From Calliopsis andreniformis (lineage: Eukaryota; Arthropoda; Insecta; Hymenoptera; Andrenidae): DNA of 64,000 nt. The notes under the pieces are model-generated. The model ran no database searches and had not been told where the DNA came from. It worked only from the letters and a program-made list of their open reading frames with translations. The stretch spans positions 10,358,157 through 10,422,156 of the forward strand of contig NW_027480429.1 in NCBI RefSeq assembly GCF_051401765.1. The letters are read 5' to 3'. The position numbers were made by a program, and so were the translations under genes. Shown here one piece after another: positions 25,801 to 38,953 of this stretch. How positions within the stretch are numbered: the first letter of the stretch is position 1; every line of letters starts with the position of its first letter.

Positions 25801-27707
25801 GCCTTAGAAGTCAACGCCCAAAGCATAAAATACAATAAAAGTACAACAGCTTTTCCATCGTATAACAGGAATTATTGCAACCAGAGTGAAAGGTATGGTC
25901 ATTTGTACGTTCCGGGCGACCTAGTCTTCACTCTAGGGCGTTGCTCCACCAGATCGAATAGTTAGGGCCTTAGAAATCAGCGCCCGGAACATAAATTACA
26001 ATAAAGATGCAACAGTTTTTCCATCGTATAACAGGAATAATTGCAACCAGTGTGAAAGTAATGGCCATTTCTACGTTCCGCGCACACTAGGCTTAACTCT
26101 AGGGTGTTGCTCAACGAGATCGAATAGTTAGGGACTTAGATTTCAACGCCAGAAGCATATAGTACAATAAAAATACAACAGTCTTTCCATCGTATAACAG
26201 GAATAATTGCAACCAGTGTGAAAGTAATGGGCATTTCTACGTTCCGTGCAACCTGGGCTTCGCACTAGGGCGTTGCACCACCAGGTCGAATAGTTTCGGC
26301 TTTAGAAAACAACTCCAGACGCATAAAATACAATAAAAATACAACAGTTTTTCCATCGTATAAAAAGAATAATTGCAACCAGTGTGAAAGTAATGGTCAT
26401 TTCTACGTTCCGGGCAACCTAAGCTTCACTCTAGGGCGTTTCTCCACCACATCGAATAGCTACGACCTTAGAAGTCAACGCCTGAAGCATAAAATACAAT
26501 ATAAATACAACATCTTTTCAATCGTACAAGACGAATAATTGCAACCAGTGTGAAAGTTATGGTCATTTCTACGTTCCGGGCAACCTAGGCTTCACTCTTG
26601 GGCATTGCTCCGCCAGATCGAATAGTTGGGGAATAAGAAGTTAACGCCAGAAGCATAAAATACAATATAAATACAACAGTTTTTCCATCGTATAAAAGGA
26701 ATAATTGCAACCAGTGTGAAAGTAATGGTCATTTCTACGGTCCGGGCAACCTGGGCTTCACTATAGGGCGTTGCTCCACCAGATCGAAAAGCTAGGGACT
26801 CAGAATTCAACGCCAGAAGCATAAAATACAATAAAAATACAACAGTTTTTCCATCGTATAACAGGAATAATTGCAACTAGTGTGCATACAATGGTCATTT
26901 CTACGTTCCGGGCAACCTACGGTTCACTCTATGGCGTTGCTCCACCAGATGGAATAGTTATGGCCTAAGAAGTCAACGCCAGAAGCACCAAGTACATAAT
27001 AAATACAACAGTTTTTTCATCGTATAAAACGAATAATTGCTAGCAGTGTGAAAGTAATGTTCATTTCTACGTTCCGGGCACCCTAGGCTTCACTCTATGG
27101 CGCTGCTCCACCAGATCGAATAGTTAGGGACTAAGAAGTCAACGCCAGAAGCACCAAATACAAAATAAATACAACAGTTTTTCCATTGTATAGCATGGAT
27201 CACTGCAACCAGTGTGAAAGTAATGATCATTTCGGCGTTTCGGGCATCCAAGACTTAACTCTGAGGCGTTGCTCCACCAGATCGAAGAGTTAGGGCCTTA
27301 AAAGTCAACGCCAGAAGCATAAACTACAAAATAAATACTACAGTCTTTCCATCGTATAAAACGAATAATTGCAACCTGTGTGAAGGTTATGGTCATATCC
27401 ACGTTCCGCGCAACCTGGGCTTCACTATAGGGCGTTGCTCCACCAGATCGAATAGCTAGGGACTTAGAAGTCGACGCCAGAATCATAAAACACAATAAAA
27501 ATACAACAGTTTTTCCATCGTAAACAGGAATAATTGCAACCAGTGTGAAAGTGATGGTCATTTCTACGTTCCGGGTAACATGGGCTTCACCGTAGGGTGT
27601 TGCTCCAACACATCGAATAGCTACGTCCTTCGAAGTCAACGCAAGAAGCATAAAATACAATATAAATACAACAGTTTTTCCATCGTATAAAACGAATAAT
27701 TGCAACC

Positions 27708-29035
27708 AGTATGAAACTTATGGTCATTTCTACTTTCCTAGCAACCTAGGCTTCACCCTAGGGCGTTGCTCCAACAGATTGAATAGTTAGGGCCTTAGAA
27801 CTCTACGCCCGAACCATAAAATGCAAAAAAAATACAACAGTGTTTCCATCATATAACAGGAATAATTGCGACCAGTTTGAAGGTGATGGCCAATTCTACG
27901 TTCCGGGCAACCTAGGCTTCTCTCTAGGGCGTTGCTCCACCAGATCGAATAGTTAGTGCCTTAGAAGTCAACGCCAGAAGCATAAAATACAATATAAATA
28001 CAACAGTTTTTCCATCGTATAAAACGAATAATTGCAACCAGTATGAAACTGATGGCCAATTCTACGTTCCGGGCAAACTAGGCTTCTATCTAGGGCGTTG
28101 CTCCACCAGATCGAATAGATAGTGCCTTAGAAGTCAACGCCAGAAGCATAAAATACAATATAAATACAACAGTTTTTCCATCGTATAAAACGAATAATTG
28201 CAACCAGTATGAAACTTATGGTCATTTCTACTTTCCTAGCAACCTAGGCTTCACCCTAGGGCGTTGCTCCAACAGATTGAATAGTTAGGGCCTTAGAACT
28301 CTACGCCCGAGCCATAAAATGCAAAAAAAATACAACAGTGTTTCCCTCATATAACAGGAATAATTGCGACCAGTTTGAAAGTGATGGCCAGTTCTACGTT
28401 CCGAGCAACCTAGGCTTCACTCTAGGGCGTTGCTCCACCGTATCGAATAGTTAGTGCCTTAGAAGTCAACGCCAGAAGCATAAAATACAATATAAATACA
28501 ACAGCTTTTCCATCGTATAAAACGAATAATTGCAACCAGTATGAAACTGATGGTCATTTCTACTTTCCGAGCAACCTAGGCTTCACCCTAGGGCGTTGCT
28601 CCAACAGATTGAATAGTTAGGGCCTTAGGAGTCAACGCCCGAAGCATAAAATGCAATAAAAATACAACAGTGTTTCCATCGTATAAAACGAATAATTGCA
28701 ACGAGTATGAAACTTATGGTCATTTCTACTTTCCGAGCAAGCTAGGCTTCACCATAGGGCGTTGCTCCAACCGATTGAATAGTTAGGACCTTAGAAGTGA
28801 ACGCCCGAAACATAAAATGCAAAAAAAATACAACAGTGTTTCCATCATATAACAGGGATAATTGCAACCAGTTTGAAAGTGATGGCCAATTCTACGTTCC
28901 GGGCAAACTAGGCTTCTTTCTAGGGCGTTGCTCCACCAGATCGAATAGATAGTGCCTTAGAAGTCAACGCCAGAAGCATAAAATACAATATAAATACAAC
29001 AGTTTTTCCATCGTATAAAACGAATAATTGCAACC
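27708..29035 (+). repeat. Octamer HOR, unit 1 (1328 bp)
   Basis: Eight monomers: A with 'cctagcaacc', B with 'gcgaccagtttg', an A-to-B hybrid ('gaaactgatggcc', 'cttctatctaggg'), A, B with 'gatggccagttctacg', A with 'gaaactgatgg', A with 'gagcaagctagg', and B with 'cttctttctagg'. The next unit starts at 29036 and the third start is at 30364, both at steps of exactly 1328 bp. Confidence 0.85.
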
Positions 29036-30363
29036 AGTATGAAACTTATGGTCATTTCTACTTTCCTAGCAACCTAGGCTTCACCCTAGGGCGTTGCTCC
29101 AACAGATTGAATAGTTAGGGCCTTAGAACTCTACGCCCGAGCCATAAAATGCAAAAAAAATACAACAGTGTTTCCATCATATAACAGGAAAAATTGCGAC
29201 CAGTTTGAAAGTGATGGCCAATTCTACGTTCCGGGCAACCTAGGCTTCTCTCTAGGGCGTTGCTCCACCAGATCGAATAGTTAGTGCCTTAGAAGTCAAC
29301 GCCAGAAGCATAAAATACAATATAAATACAACAGTTTTTCCATCGTATAAAACGAATAATTGCAACCAGTATGAAACTGATGGCCAATTCTACGTTCCGG
29401 GCAAACTAGGCTTCTATCTAGGGCGTTGCTCCACCAGATCGAATAGATAGTGCCTTAGAAGTCAACGCCAGAAGCATAAAATACAATATAAATACAGCAG
29501 TTTTTCCATCGTATAAAACGAATAATTGCAACCAGTATGAAACTTATGGTCATTTCTACTTTCCTAGCAACCTAGGCTTCACCCTAGGGCGTTGCTCCAA
29601 CAGATTGAATAGTTAGGGTCTTAGAACTCTACGCCCGAGCCATAAAATGCAAAAAAAATACAACAGTGTTTCCCTCATATAACAGGAATAATTGCGACCA
29701 GTTTGAAAGTGATGGCCAGTTCTACGTTCCGAGCAACCTAGGCTTCACTCTAGGGTGTTGCTCCACCGTATCGAATAGTTAGTGGCTTAGAAGTCAACGC
29801 CAGAAGCATAAAATACAATATAAATACAACAGCTTTTCCATCGTATAAAACGAATAATTGCAACCAGTATGAAACTGATGGTCATTTCTACTTTCCGAGC
29901 AACCTAGGCTTCACCCTAGGGCGTTGCTCCAACAGATTGAATAGTTAGGGCCTTAGGAGTCAACGCCCGAAGAATAAAATGCAATAAAAATACAACAGTG
30001 TTTCCATTGTATAAAACGAATAATTGCAACCAGTATGAAACTTATGGTCATTTCTACTTTCCGAGCAAGCTAGGCTTCACCATAGGGCGTTGCTCCAACC
30101 GATTGAATAGTTAGGACCTTAGAAGTGAACGCCCGAAACATAAAATGCAAAAAAAATACAACAGTGTTTCCATCATATAACAGGAATAATTGCAACCAGT
30201 TTGAAAGTGATGGCCAATTCTACGTTCCGGGCAGACTAGGCTTCTATCTAGGGCGTTGCTCCACCAGATCGAATAGATAGTGCCTTAGAAGTCAACGCCA
30301 GAAGCATAAAATACAATATAAATACAACAGTTCTTCCATCGTATAAAACGAATAATTGCAACC
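29036..30363 (+). repeat. Octamer HOR, unit 2 (1328 bp)
   Basis: This repeats the preceding unit in the same order. Small differences include 'caggaaaaattgc' near 29184 and 'ggcagactagg' near 30230. Both of these are also found in the copy near 45.8-46.8 kb, so they predate the large duplication. Confidence 0.85.
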
Positions 30364-31944
30364 AGTATGAAACTTATGGTCATTTCTACTTTCCTAGCAA
30401 GCTAGGCTTCACCCTAGGGCGTTGCTCCAACCGATTGAATAGTTAGGGCCTTAGAACTCTACGCCCGTACCATAAAATGCAAAAAAAATACAACAGTGTT
30501 TCCATCATATAACAGGAATAATTGCAACCAGTTTGAAAGTGATGGCCAATTCTACGTTCCCGGCAAACTAGGCTTCACTCTAGGGCGTTGCACCACCAGA
30601 TCGAATAGTTAGTGCCTTAAAAGTCAACGCCAGAAGCATAAAATACAATATAAATAGAACAGCTTTTCCACCGTATCAAACGAATAATTGCAACCAGTAT
30701 GAAACTTATGGTCATTTCTACTTTCCGAGCTACCTAGGCTTCACCCTAGGGCGTTGCTCCAACAGATTGAATAGTTAGGCCCTTAGAAGTCAAGGCCCGA
30801 AGCATAAAATGCAATAAAAATACAACAGTTTTTCCATCGTATAAAACGAATAATTGCAACCAGTATGAAACTTATGGTCATTTCTACTTTCCGAGCAACC
30901 TAGGCATCACCCTAGGGCCTTGCTCCAACAGATTGAATAGTTAGGGCCTTAGAACTATACGCCCGAGCCATAAAATGCAAAAAAAATACAACAGTTTTTC
31001 CATCGTATAACAGGAATAATTGCAACCAATTTGGAAAGTGATGGCCACTTCTACGTTCCGGACAACCTAGGCTCCACTCTAGGGCGTTGCTCCACCATAT
31101 CGAATAGTTAGTGCCTTAGAAGTCAACGACAGAAGCATAAAATACAATATAAATACAACAGCGTTTCCATCGTATAAAACGAATAATTGCAACCAGTGTG
31201 AAAGTTATGGTCATTTCTGCATTCCGAGCAACCTAGGATCCACTCTAGGGCGTTGCTCCACCAGATCGAATAGTTAGGTCCTTAGAAGTCATCGCCCGAA
31301 CCATAAAATGCAAAAAAAATACAACAGCTTTTCCATCGTATAAAATGTATAATAGCAAACAGTGTGAAGGTTATGGTCTTTTCTACGTTCCGGGCAACCT
31401 AGGCTTCACTCTAGGGCGGTGCTCCACCAGATCAAACTGTTAGGGCCTAAGAAGTCAACGCCAGAAGCATAAAATACAATATAAATACAGCAGCTTTTCA
31501 TCGTATATAATGTATATTTGGAAACAGTGCGAAAGGTATGGTCATTTCTACGTTCTGGGCAACCCAGGCTTCACTCTAGGGCGTTGTTCCACCAGATCGA
31601 ATAGTTAGGGACTTGGAGGTCAACGCCAAGAGCATAAAATACAATAAAAATACAACAGTTTTTTCATCGTATAACAGGAATAATTGCAACCTGTGTGAAA
31701 GTAATGGGCATTTCTACGTTCCGTGCAACCTAGGCTTCACTCTCGGACGTTGCCCCACGAGATCGAATAGCTAGGACCTTAGAAGTCAACGCCAGAAACA
31801 TAAAATACAATAAAAATGCAACAGTTTTTCTGTCGTATAACAGGAATAACTGCAACCAGTGTGAAAGTACTGGTCATTTCTATGTTCCGGGTAACCTAGG
31901 CTTCACTCTAGGGCGTTGATCCACCAGGTCCAATAGTTTGGGCT

Positions 31945-32608
31945 TTAGAAAACAACTCCAGACGCATATAATACAGTAAAAATACAACAGTTTTTCCATC
32001 GTATAAAAAGAATAATCGCAACCAGTGTGAATGTAATGGTCACTTCCACGCTTCGAGCAACATATGCTTCGCTCTTGGACGTTGCCCCACGAGATCGAGT
32101 AGCTAGGACCTTAGAAGTCAACGCCAGAAACATAAAATACGTTAAAAATACAGCAGTTTTTCCATCGTATAACTGGAATAATTGCAACCAGTGTGATAGT
32201 AATGGTCATTTCTACGTTCCGGGCAACCTAGGCTTCGCTCTAGGCCGTTGCACCACCAGGTCCAATAGTTTGGGCTTTAGAAAACAACTCCAGACGCATA
32301 TAATACAGTAAAAATACAACAGTTTTTCCATCGTATAAAAAGAATAATTGCAACCAGTGTGAATGTAATGGTCACTTCCACGCTTCGAGCAACATATGCT
32401 TCACTCTTGGACGTTGCCCCACGAGATCGAGTAGCTAGGACCTTAGAAGTCAACGCCAGAAACATAAAATAAAATAAAAATACAGCAGTTTTTCCATCGT
32501 ATAACTGGAATAATTGCAACCAGTGTGATAGTAATGGTCACTTCTACGTTCCGGGCAACCTAGGCTTCGCTCTAGGGTGTTGCTCCAACAGATCCAATAG
32601 CTAGCGAC
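31945..32608 (+). repeat. Divergent dimer, two tandem 332-bp units
   Basis: Two monomers, one with 'cgcttcgagcaacatatgc', 'cttggacgttgccccacg' and 'gatcgagtagc' and one with 'gtgtgatagtaatgg', are repeated at an offset of 332 bp. The counterpart at 48540-49370 holds one more monomer of the same kind. Copy number here therefore changed after the large duplication. Confidence 0.8.
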
Positions 32609-32729
32609 TTAGAGGTCAGCGCCAGAAGCATTAAATACAATAAAAATACAACAGTTGTTCCATCGTATAACAGGAATAATTACAACCAGTGCGAAGGTAA
32701 TGGGCATTTCTACGTTTCGGGCAACCTAG

Positions 32730-35383
32730 GCTTCACTCTAGGGCGTTCCTCCACCACATCGAATAGCTACGGCCTTAGAAGTCTAGGCGAGAAGCATAAA
32801 ATACAATAAAGATGCAACAGCTTTCCCATCGTATAAAATGTATAATTGCAACCAGTGTGAAAGTGATGGCCACTTCTACGTTTCGGGCAACCTAGGCTTC
32901 ACTCTAGGGCTTTGCACCACCAAACCGAATAGCTGGGGCCTTAGAAGTCAACGCCCAAAGCATAAAATACAATAAAAGTACAACTGTTTTTCCGTCGTAA
33001 AACAGGAATTATTGCTACCAGAGTGAAAGGTACGGTCATTTCTACGTTCCGGGCGACCTAGGCTGCACTCTAGGGCGTTGCTCCACCAGATCGAATAGTT
33101 AGGGCCTTAGAAGTCAGCGCCAGAAACATAAAATACAATAATGATGCAACTGTTTTTCCATCGTATAACAGGAATAATTGCAACCAGTGTGAAAGTAATG
33201 GACATTACTACGTTCCGGGCAATCTAGGCTCCGCTCTAGGGAGTTGCTCCACCAGATCGAATAGTTAGAGACTTATAACACAACGCCAAAAGCATAAAAT
33301 ACGATAAAGATGCAACAGTTTTTCCATCGTATATCAGGAATACCTGCAACCAGTGTGAAAATACTGGTCATTTCTACGTTCCGCGTAACATAGGCTTCAC
33401 CCTAGGGCGTTACTCCACCAGATCGAATAGTTAGGGCCTATGAAGTCAGCGCCAGAAGCATAAAATACTATAAAAATACAACAGTCCTTCCATCGTATAA
33501 CAGGAATAATTGCAACCAGTGTGAAAGTAATGGTTATTTCTACGTTCCGGGCAACCTAGGCTTCCCTCTAGGGTCTTGCTCCAACCGATCGAATAGCTAG
33601 GGACTAAGAGGTCAGCGCCAGAAGCATAAAATGTAATAAAAATACAACAGTTGTTCCATCGTATAACAGGAATAATTGCAACCAGCGTGAAAGTAATGGG
33701 CATTTCTACGTTCCGTGCAACCTAGGCTTCGCACTAGGGCGTTGCACTACCAGGTTGAATAGCTAGGGCCTTAGAAAACAACTCCAGACGCATAAGATAC
33801 AGTAAAAATACAACAGATCTTGCATCGTATAAAAAGAATAATTGCAACCAGTGTGAAAGTAATGGTAATTTTACGTTCCGGGCAACATAAGCTTCACTCT
33901 AGGGCGTTTCTCCACCACATCGAGTAGCTACGACCTTAGAAGTCCACGCCTGAAGCATAAAATACAATAAAAATACATCAGTTGTATCATCGTATAACAG
34001 GAATAATTAAAACCAGTGTGAATGTAATGGGCATTTCTACGTTCCGTGCAACCTAGGCTTCGCGCTAGGGCGTTGCACCACCAGGACGAATAGTTGCGGC
34101 TTTAGAAAACAACTCCAGACGCATATAATACAGTAAAAATACAACAGTTTTTCCATCGTATAACAGGAATAATTGCAGCCAGTGTTAAAGTAATGGGCAT
34201 TTCTACGTTCCGGGCAACATAGGCTTCCCTCTAGGGTGTTGCTCCACCCGATCGAATAGCTAGGGACTAAGACGTCAGCGCCAGAAGCATAAAATATAAT
34301 AAAAATACAACAGTTGTTCCATCGTATAACAGGAATAATTGCAACCATCGTGAAAGTAATGGTCATTTCTACGTTTCGGGCAACATACGCTTCACTCTCG
34401 GACGTTGCCCCACGAGATCGAGTAGCTAGGACCTTAGAAGTCAACACCAGAAACATAAAATACAATAAAAATGCAACATTTTTTCGTCGTATAACAGGAA
34501 TAACTGCAACCAGTGTGAAAGTACTGGCCAATACTACGTTCCGCGCAAACTAGGCTTCACTATAGGGCGTTGCGCCACGAGATCGAATAGATAGGGACTT
34601 AGAATTCAATGCCAGAAGCATAAAATACAATAAAAATACAACAGTCTTTCCATCGTATAACAGGAATAATTGCAACCAGTGTTAAAGTAATGGGCATTTC
34701 TACGTTCCGTGCAACCTAGGCTTCGCACTAGGCCGTTGCACCACCAGGTCGAATAGTTTGGGCATTAGAAAACAACTCCAGACGCATATAATACAGTAAA
34801 AATACAACAGTTTTTCCATCGTATAAAAAGAATAATTGCAAGCAGTGTGAAAGTAATGGTCATTTCCACGCTTCGGGCAACATACGCTTCACTCTTGGAC
34901 GTTGCCCCACGAGATCGAATAGCTAGGACCTTAGAAGTCAAGGCCAGACACATAAAATACAATAAAAGTACAGCAGTTTTTCCATCGTATAACAGGAATA
35001 ATTGCAACCAGTGTGAAAGTAACGGTCATTTCTACGTTCCGGGCAACCTAGGCTTCCCTCTAGGGTGTTGCTCCACCCGATCGAATAGCTAGCGACTAAG
35101 ACGTCAGCGCCAGAAGCATAAAATATAATAAAAATACATCAGTTGTTCCATCGTATAACAGGAATAATTGCAACCATCGTGAAGGTAATGGTCATTGCTA
35201 CGTTCCGTGCAACCTACGCTTCGCACCAGGGCGTTGCACTACCAGGTCGAATAGCTAGGGCCTTAGAAAACAACTCCAGACGCATAAGATACAGTAAATA
35301 TACAACAGTTCTTCCATCGTATAAAACGAATAATTGCAACCAGTGTGAATGTTGTGGTCATTTCTACGTTCCGGGCAACCTAG
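32730..35383 (+). repeat. 16-monomer HOR, unit U1 (2654 bp)
   Basis: Sixteen divergent monomers, each different, beginning near the mark 'gggcgttcctccaccac' (about 32740) and repeated from 35384. U1 is marked by 'aaaggtacggtc' and 'aaaatacgataaag'. The longest stop-free stretch of the window (34037-34531, minus strand, 164 codons) lies here. It follows the repeat and I do not consider it a gene. Confidence 0.85.
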
Positions 35384-36560
35384 GCTTCACTCTAGGGCGT
35401 TCCTCCACCACATCGAATAGCTACGGCCGTAGAAGTCTAGGCGAGAAGCATAAAATACAATAAAGATGCAACAGCTTTCCCATCGTATAAAATGTATAAT
35501 TGCAACCAGTGTGAAAGTGATGGCCACTTCTACGTTTCGGGCAACCTAGGCTTCACTCTAGGGCTTTGCACCACCAAACCGAATAGCTGGGGCCTTAGAA
35601 GTCAACGCCCAAAGCATAAAATACAATAAAAGTACAACTGTTTTTCCGTCGTAAAACAGGAATTATTGCTACCAGAGTGAAAGGTATGGTCATTTCTACG
35701 TTCCGGGCGACCTAGGCTGCACTCTAGGGCGTTGCTCCACCAGATCGAATAGTTAGGGCCTTAGAAGTCAGCGCCAGAAACATAAAATACAATAATGATG
35801 CAACTGTTTTTCCATCGTATAACAGGAATAATTGCAACCAGTGTGAAAGTAATGGACATTACTACGTTCCGGGCAATCTAGGCTCCGCTCTAGGGAGTTG
35901 CTCCACCAGATCGAATAGTTAGAGACTTATAACACAACGCCAAAAGCATAAAATAGGATAAAGATGCAACAGTTTTTCCATCGTATATCAGGAATACCTG
36001 CAACCAGTGTGAAAATACTGGTCATTTCTACGTTCCGCGTAACATAGGCTTCACCCTAGGGCGTTACTCCACCAGATCGAATAGTTAGGGCCTATGAAGT
36101 CAGCGCCAGAAGCATAAAATACTATAAAAATACAACAGTCCTTCCATCGTATAACAGGAATAATTGCAACCAGTGTGAAAGTAATGGTTATTTCTACGTT
36201 CCGGGCAACCTAGGCTTCCCTCTAGGGTGTTGCTCCAACCGATCGAATAGCTAGGGACTAAGAGGTCAGCGCCAGAAGCATAAAATGTAATAAAAATACA
36301 ACAGTTGTTCCATCGTATAACAGGAATAATTGCAACCAGCGTGAAAGTAATGGGCATTTCTACGTTCCGTGCAACCTAGGCTTCGCACTAGGGCGTTGCA
36401 CCACCAGGTTGAATAGCTAGGGCCTTAGAAAACAACTCCAGACGCATAAGATACAGTAAAAATACAACAGATCTTGCATCGTATAAAAAGAATAATTGCA
36501 ACCAGTGTGAAAGTAATGGTAATTTTACGTTCCGGGCAACATAAGCTTCACTCTAGGGCG
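35384..36560 (+). repeat. 16-monomer HOR, unit U2, truncated
   Basis: This second unit matches U1 at an offset of 2654 bp but stops near 36560 within a monomer ('cattaagc' type head joined to 'gttgctccaccagatgg'). Its own marks are 'aaaggtatggtc' and 'aaaataggataaag', which are also found in the second unit of the other large copy (52.3 kb onward). Confidence 0.85.
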
Positions 36561-38750
36561 TTGCTCCACCAGATGGAATAGTTATGGCCTAAGAAGTCAA
36601 CGCCAGAAGCACCAAGTACATAATAAATACAACAGTTTTTTCATCGTATAAAACGAATAATTGCTAGCAGTGTGAAAGTAATGTTCATTTCTACGTTCCG
36701 GGCACCCTAGGCTTCACTCTATGGCGCTGCTCCACCAGATCGAATAGTTAGGGACTAAGAAGTCAACGCCAGAAGCACCAAATACAAAATAAATACAACA
36801 GTTTTTCCATTGTATAGCATGGATCACTGCAACCAATGTGAAAGTAATGATCATTTCGGCGTTTCGGGCATCCAAGACTTAACTCTGAGGCGTTGCTCCA
36901 CCAGATCGAAGAGTTAGGGCCTTAAAAGTCAACGCCAGAAGCATAAACTACAAAATAAATACTACAGTCTTTCCATCGTATAAAACGAATAATTGCAACC
37001 TGTGTGAAGGTTATGGTCATATCCACGTTCCGCGCAACCTGGGCTTCACTATAGGGCGTTGCTCCACCAGATCGAATAGCTAGGGACTTAGAAGTCGACG
37101 GCAGAATCATAAAACACAATAAAAATACAACAGTTTTTCCATCGTAAACAGGAATAATTGCAACCAGTGTGAAAGTGATGGTCATTTCTACGTTCCGGGT
37201 AACATGGGCTTCACCGTAGGGTGTTGCTCCAACACATCGAATAGCTACGTCCTTCGAAGTCAACGCAAGAAGCATAAAATACAATATAAATACAACAGTT
37301 TTTCCATCGTATAAAACGAATAATTGCAACCAGTATGAAACTTATGGTCATTTCTACTTTCCTAGCAACCTAGGCTTCACCCTAGGGCGTTGCTCCAACA
37401 GATTGAATAGTTAGGGCCTTAGAACTCTACGCCCGAGCCATAAAATGCAAAAAAAATACAACAGTGTTTCCATCATATAACAGGAATAATTGCGACCAGT
37501 TTGAAGGTGATGGCCAATTCTACGTTCCGGGCAACCTAGGCTTCTCTCTAGGGCGTTGCTCCACCAGATCGAATAGTTAGTGCCTTAGAAGTCAACGCCA
37601 GAAGCATAAAATACAATATAAATACAACAGTTTTTCCATCGTATAAAACGAATAATTGCAACCAGTATGAAACTGATGGCCAATTCTACGTTCCGGGCAA
37701 ACTAGGCTTCTATCTAGGGCGTTGCTCCACCAGATCGAATAGATAGTGCCTTAGAAGTCAACGCCAGAAGCATAAAATACAATATAAATACAACAGTTTT
37801 TCCATCGTATAAAACGAATAATTGCAACCAGTATGAAACTTATGGTCATTTCTACTTTCGTAGCAACCTAGGCTTCACCCTAGGGCGTTGCTCCAACAGA
37901 TTGAATAGTTAGGGCCTTAGAAATCTACGCCCGAGCCATAAAATGCAAAAAAAATACAACAGTGTTTCCCTCATATAACAGGAATAATTGCGACCAGTTT
38001 GAAAGTGATGGCCAGATCTACGTTCCGAGCAACCTAGGCTTCACTCTAGGGCGTTGCTCCACCGTATCGAGTAGTTAGTGCCTTAGAAGTCAACGCCAGA
38101 AGCATAAAATACAATATAAATACAACAGCTTTTCCATCGTATAAAACGAATAATTGCAACCAGTATGAAACTGATGGTCATTTCTACTTTCCGAGCAACC
38201 TAGGCTTCACCCTAGGGCGTTGCTCCAACAGATTGAATAGTTAGGGCCTTAGGAGTCAACGCCCGAAGCATAAAATGCAATAAAAATACAACAGTGTTTC
38301 CATCGTATAAAACGAATAATTGCAACGAGTATGAAACTTATGGTCATTTCTACTTTCCGAGCAAGCTAGGCTTCACCATAGGGCGTTGCTCCAACCGATT
38401 GAATAGTTAGGACCTTAGAAGTGAACGCCCGAAACAAAAAATGCAAAAAAAATACAACAGTGTTTCCATCATATAACAGGAATAATTGCAACCAGTTTGA
38501 AAGTGATGGCCAATTCTACGTTCCGGGCAAACTAGGCTTCTTTCTAGGGCGTTGCTCCACCAGATCGAATAGATAGTGCCTTAGAAGTCAACGCCAGAAG
38601 CATAAAATACAATATAAATACAACAGTTTTTCCATCGTATAAAACGAATAATTGCAACCAGTATGAAACTTATGGTCATTTCTACTTTCCTAGCAACCTA
38701 GGCTTCACGCTAGGGCGTTGCTCCAACGGATTGAATAGTTAGGGCCTTAG
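36561..38750 (+). repeat. Third, partial copy of the 27-29 kb segment
   Basis: This matches 26937-29126 at an offset of 9624 bp and about 43532-45721 at 6971 bp. It begins inside a monomer at 'ccagatggaatag' and ends near 38750, where 'actctacgccc' would be expected but 'gtcaacgcccgaagc' follows. It shares 'attgctagcagtg' with the copy at 27040, whereas the copy near 43635 has 'attgcaagcagtg'. Private changes include 'gaagtcgacggcag' and 'ctttcgtagcaacc'. Confidence 0.85.
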
Positions 38751-38953
38751 AAGTCAACGCCCGAAGCATATAATGCAATAAAAATACAACAGTGTTTCCA
38801 TAATATAACAGGAATAATTGCAACCAATTTGGAAAGTGATGGCAAATTCTATGTTCCGGGCAAGCTAGGCTTCACTCTAGGGCGTTGCTCCACCATATCG
38901 AATAGTTAGTGACTTAGAAGTCAACGCCAGAAGCATAAAATACAACATAAATA
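38751..38953 (+). repeat. Short linker between large copies
   Basis: About 1.2 monomers of A/B type that belong to neither neighbouring duplication. They carry 'cataatataacagg', 'ccaatttggaaagtgatggc' and 'gttagtgacttag'. Similar B monomers with 'aaccaatttgg' occur near 14600, 16920 and 19740. Confidence 0.6.

Larger units (their letters stand above)
22862..36560 (+). repeat. Large duplicated block, copy 1 (13.7 kb)
   Basis: This block reappears at 38954-53487. Its content in order is: A/B-like monomers (22.9-23.3 kb), divergent monomers (23.3-27.7 kb), A/B octamers (27.7-31.1 kb), divergent monomers and a D-like dimer (31.2-32.7 kb), and the 2654-bp 16-mer (from 32.7 kb). The offset to copy 2 steps through 16092, 15760, about 15101, 16595, 16761 and 16927 bp. 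Most of the steps are close to multiples of 166, which shows gain or loss of whole monomers after duplication. Between the steps the copies look nearly identical by eye. The left edge is sharp at about 22862. The right edge at 36560 is a junction with other satellite. Confidence 0.85.

Noticed and set aside
34037..34531. 164-codon open frame on the minus strand, repeated at 50964 and 53618, and many other frames of 60-138 codons on both strands
   Set aside because: All lie entirely in satellite monomers and change frame relation from monomer to monomer because 166 is not a multiple of three. Products are Cys/Tyr/Ile-rich or Asn/Ser-rich with no recognisable domain, and frames occur on both strands over the same bases. 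They are chance stop-free stretches.
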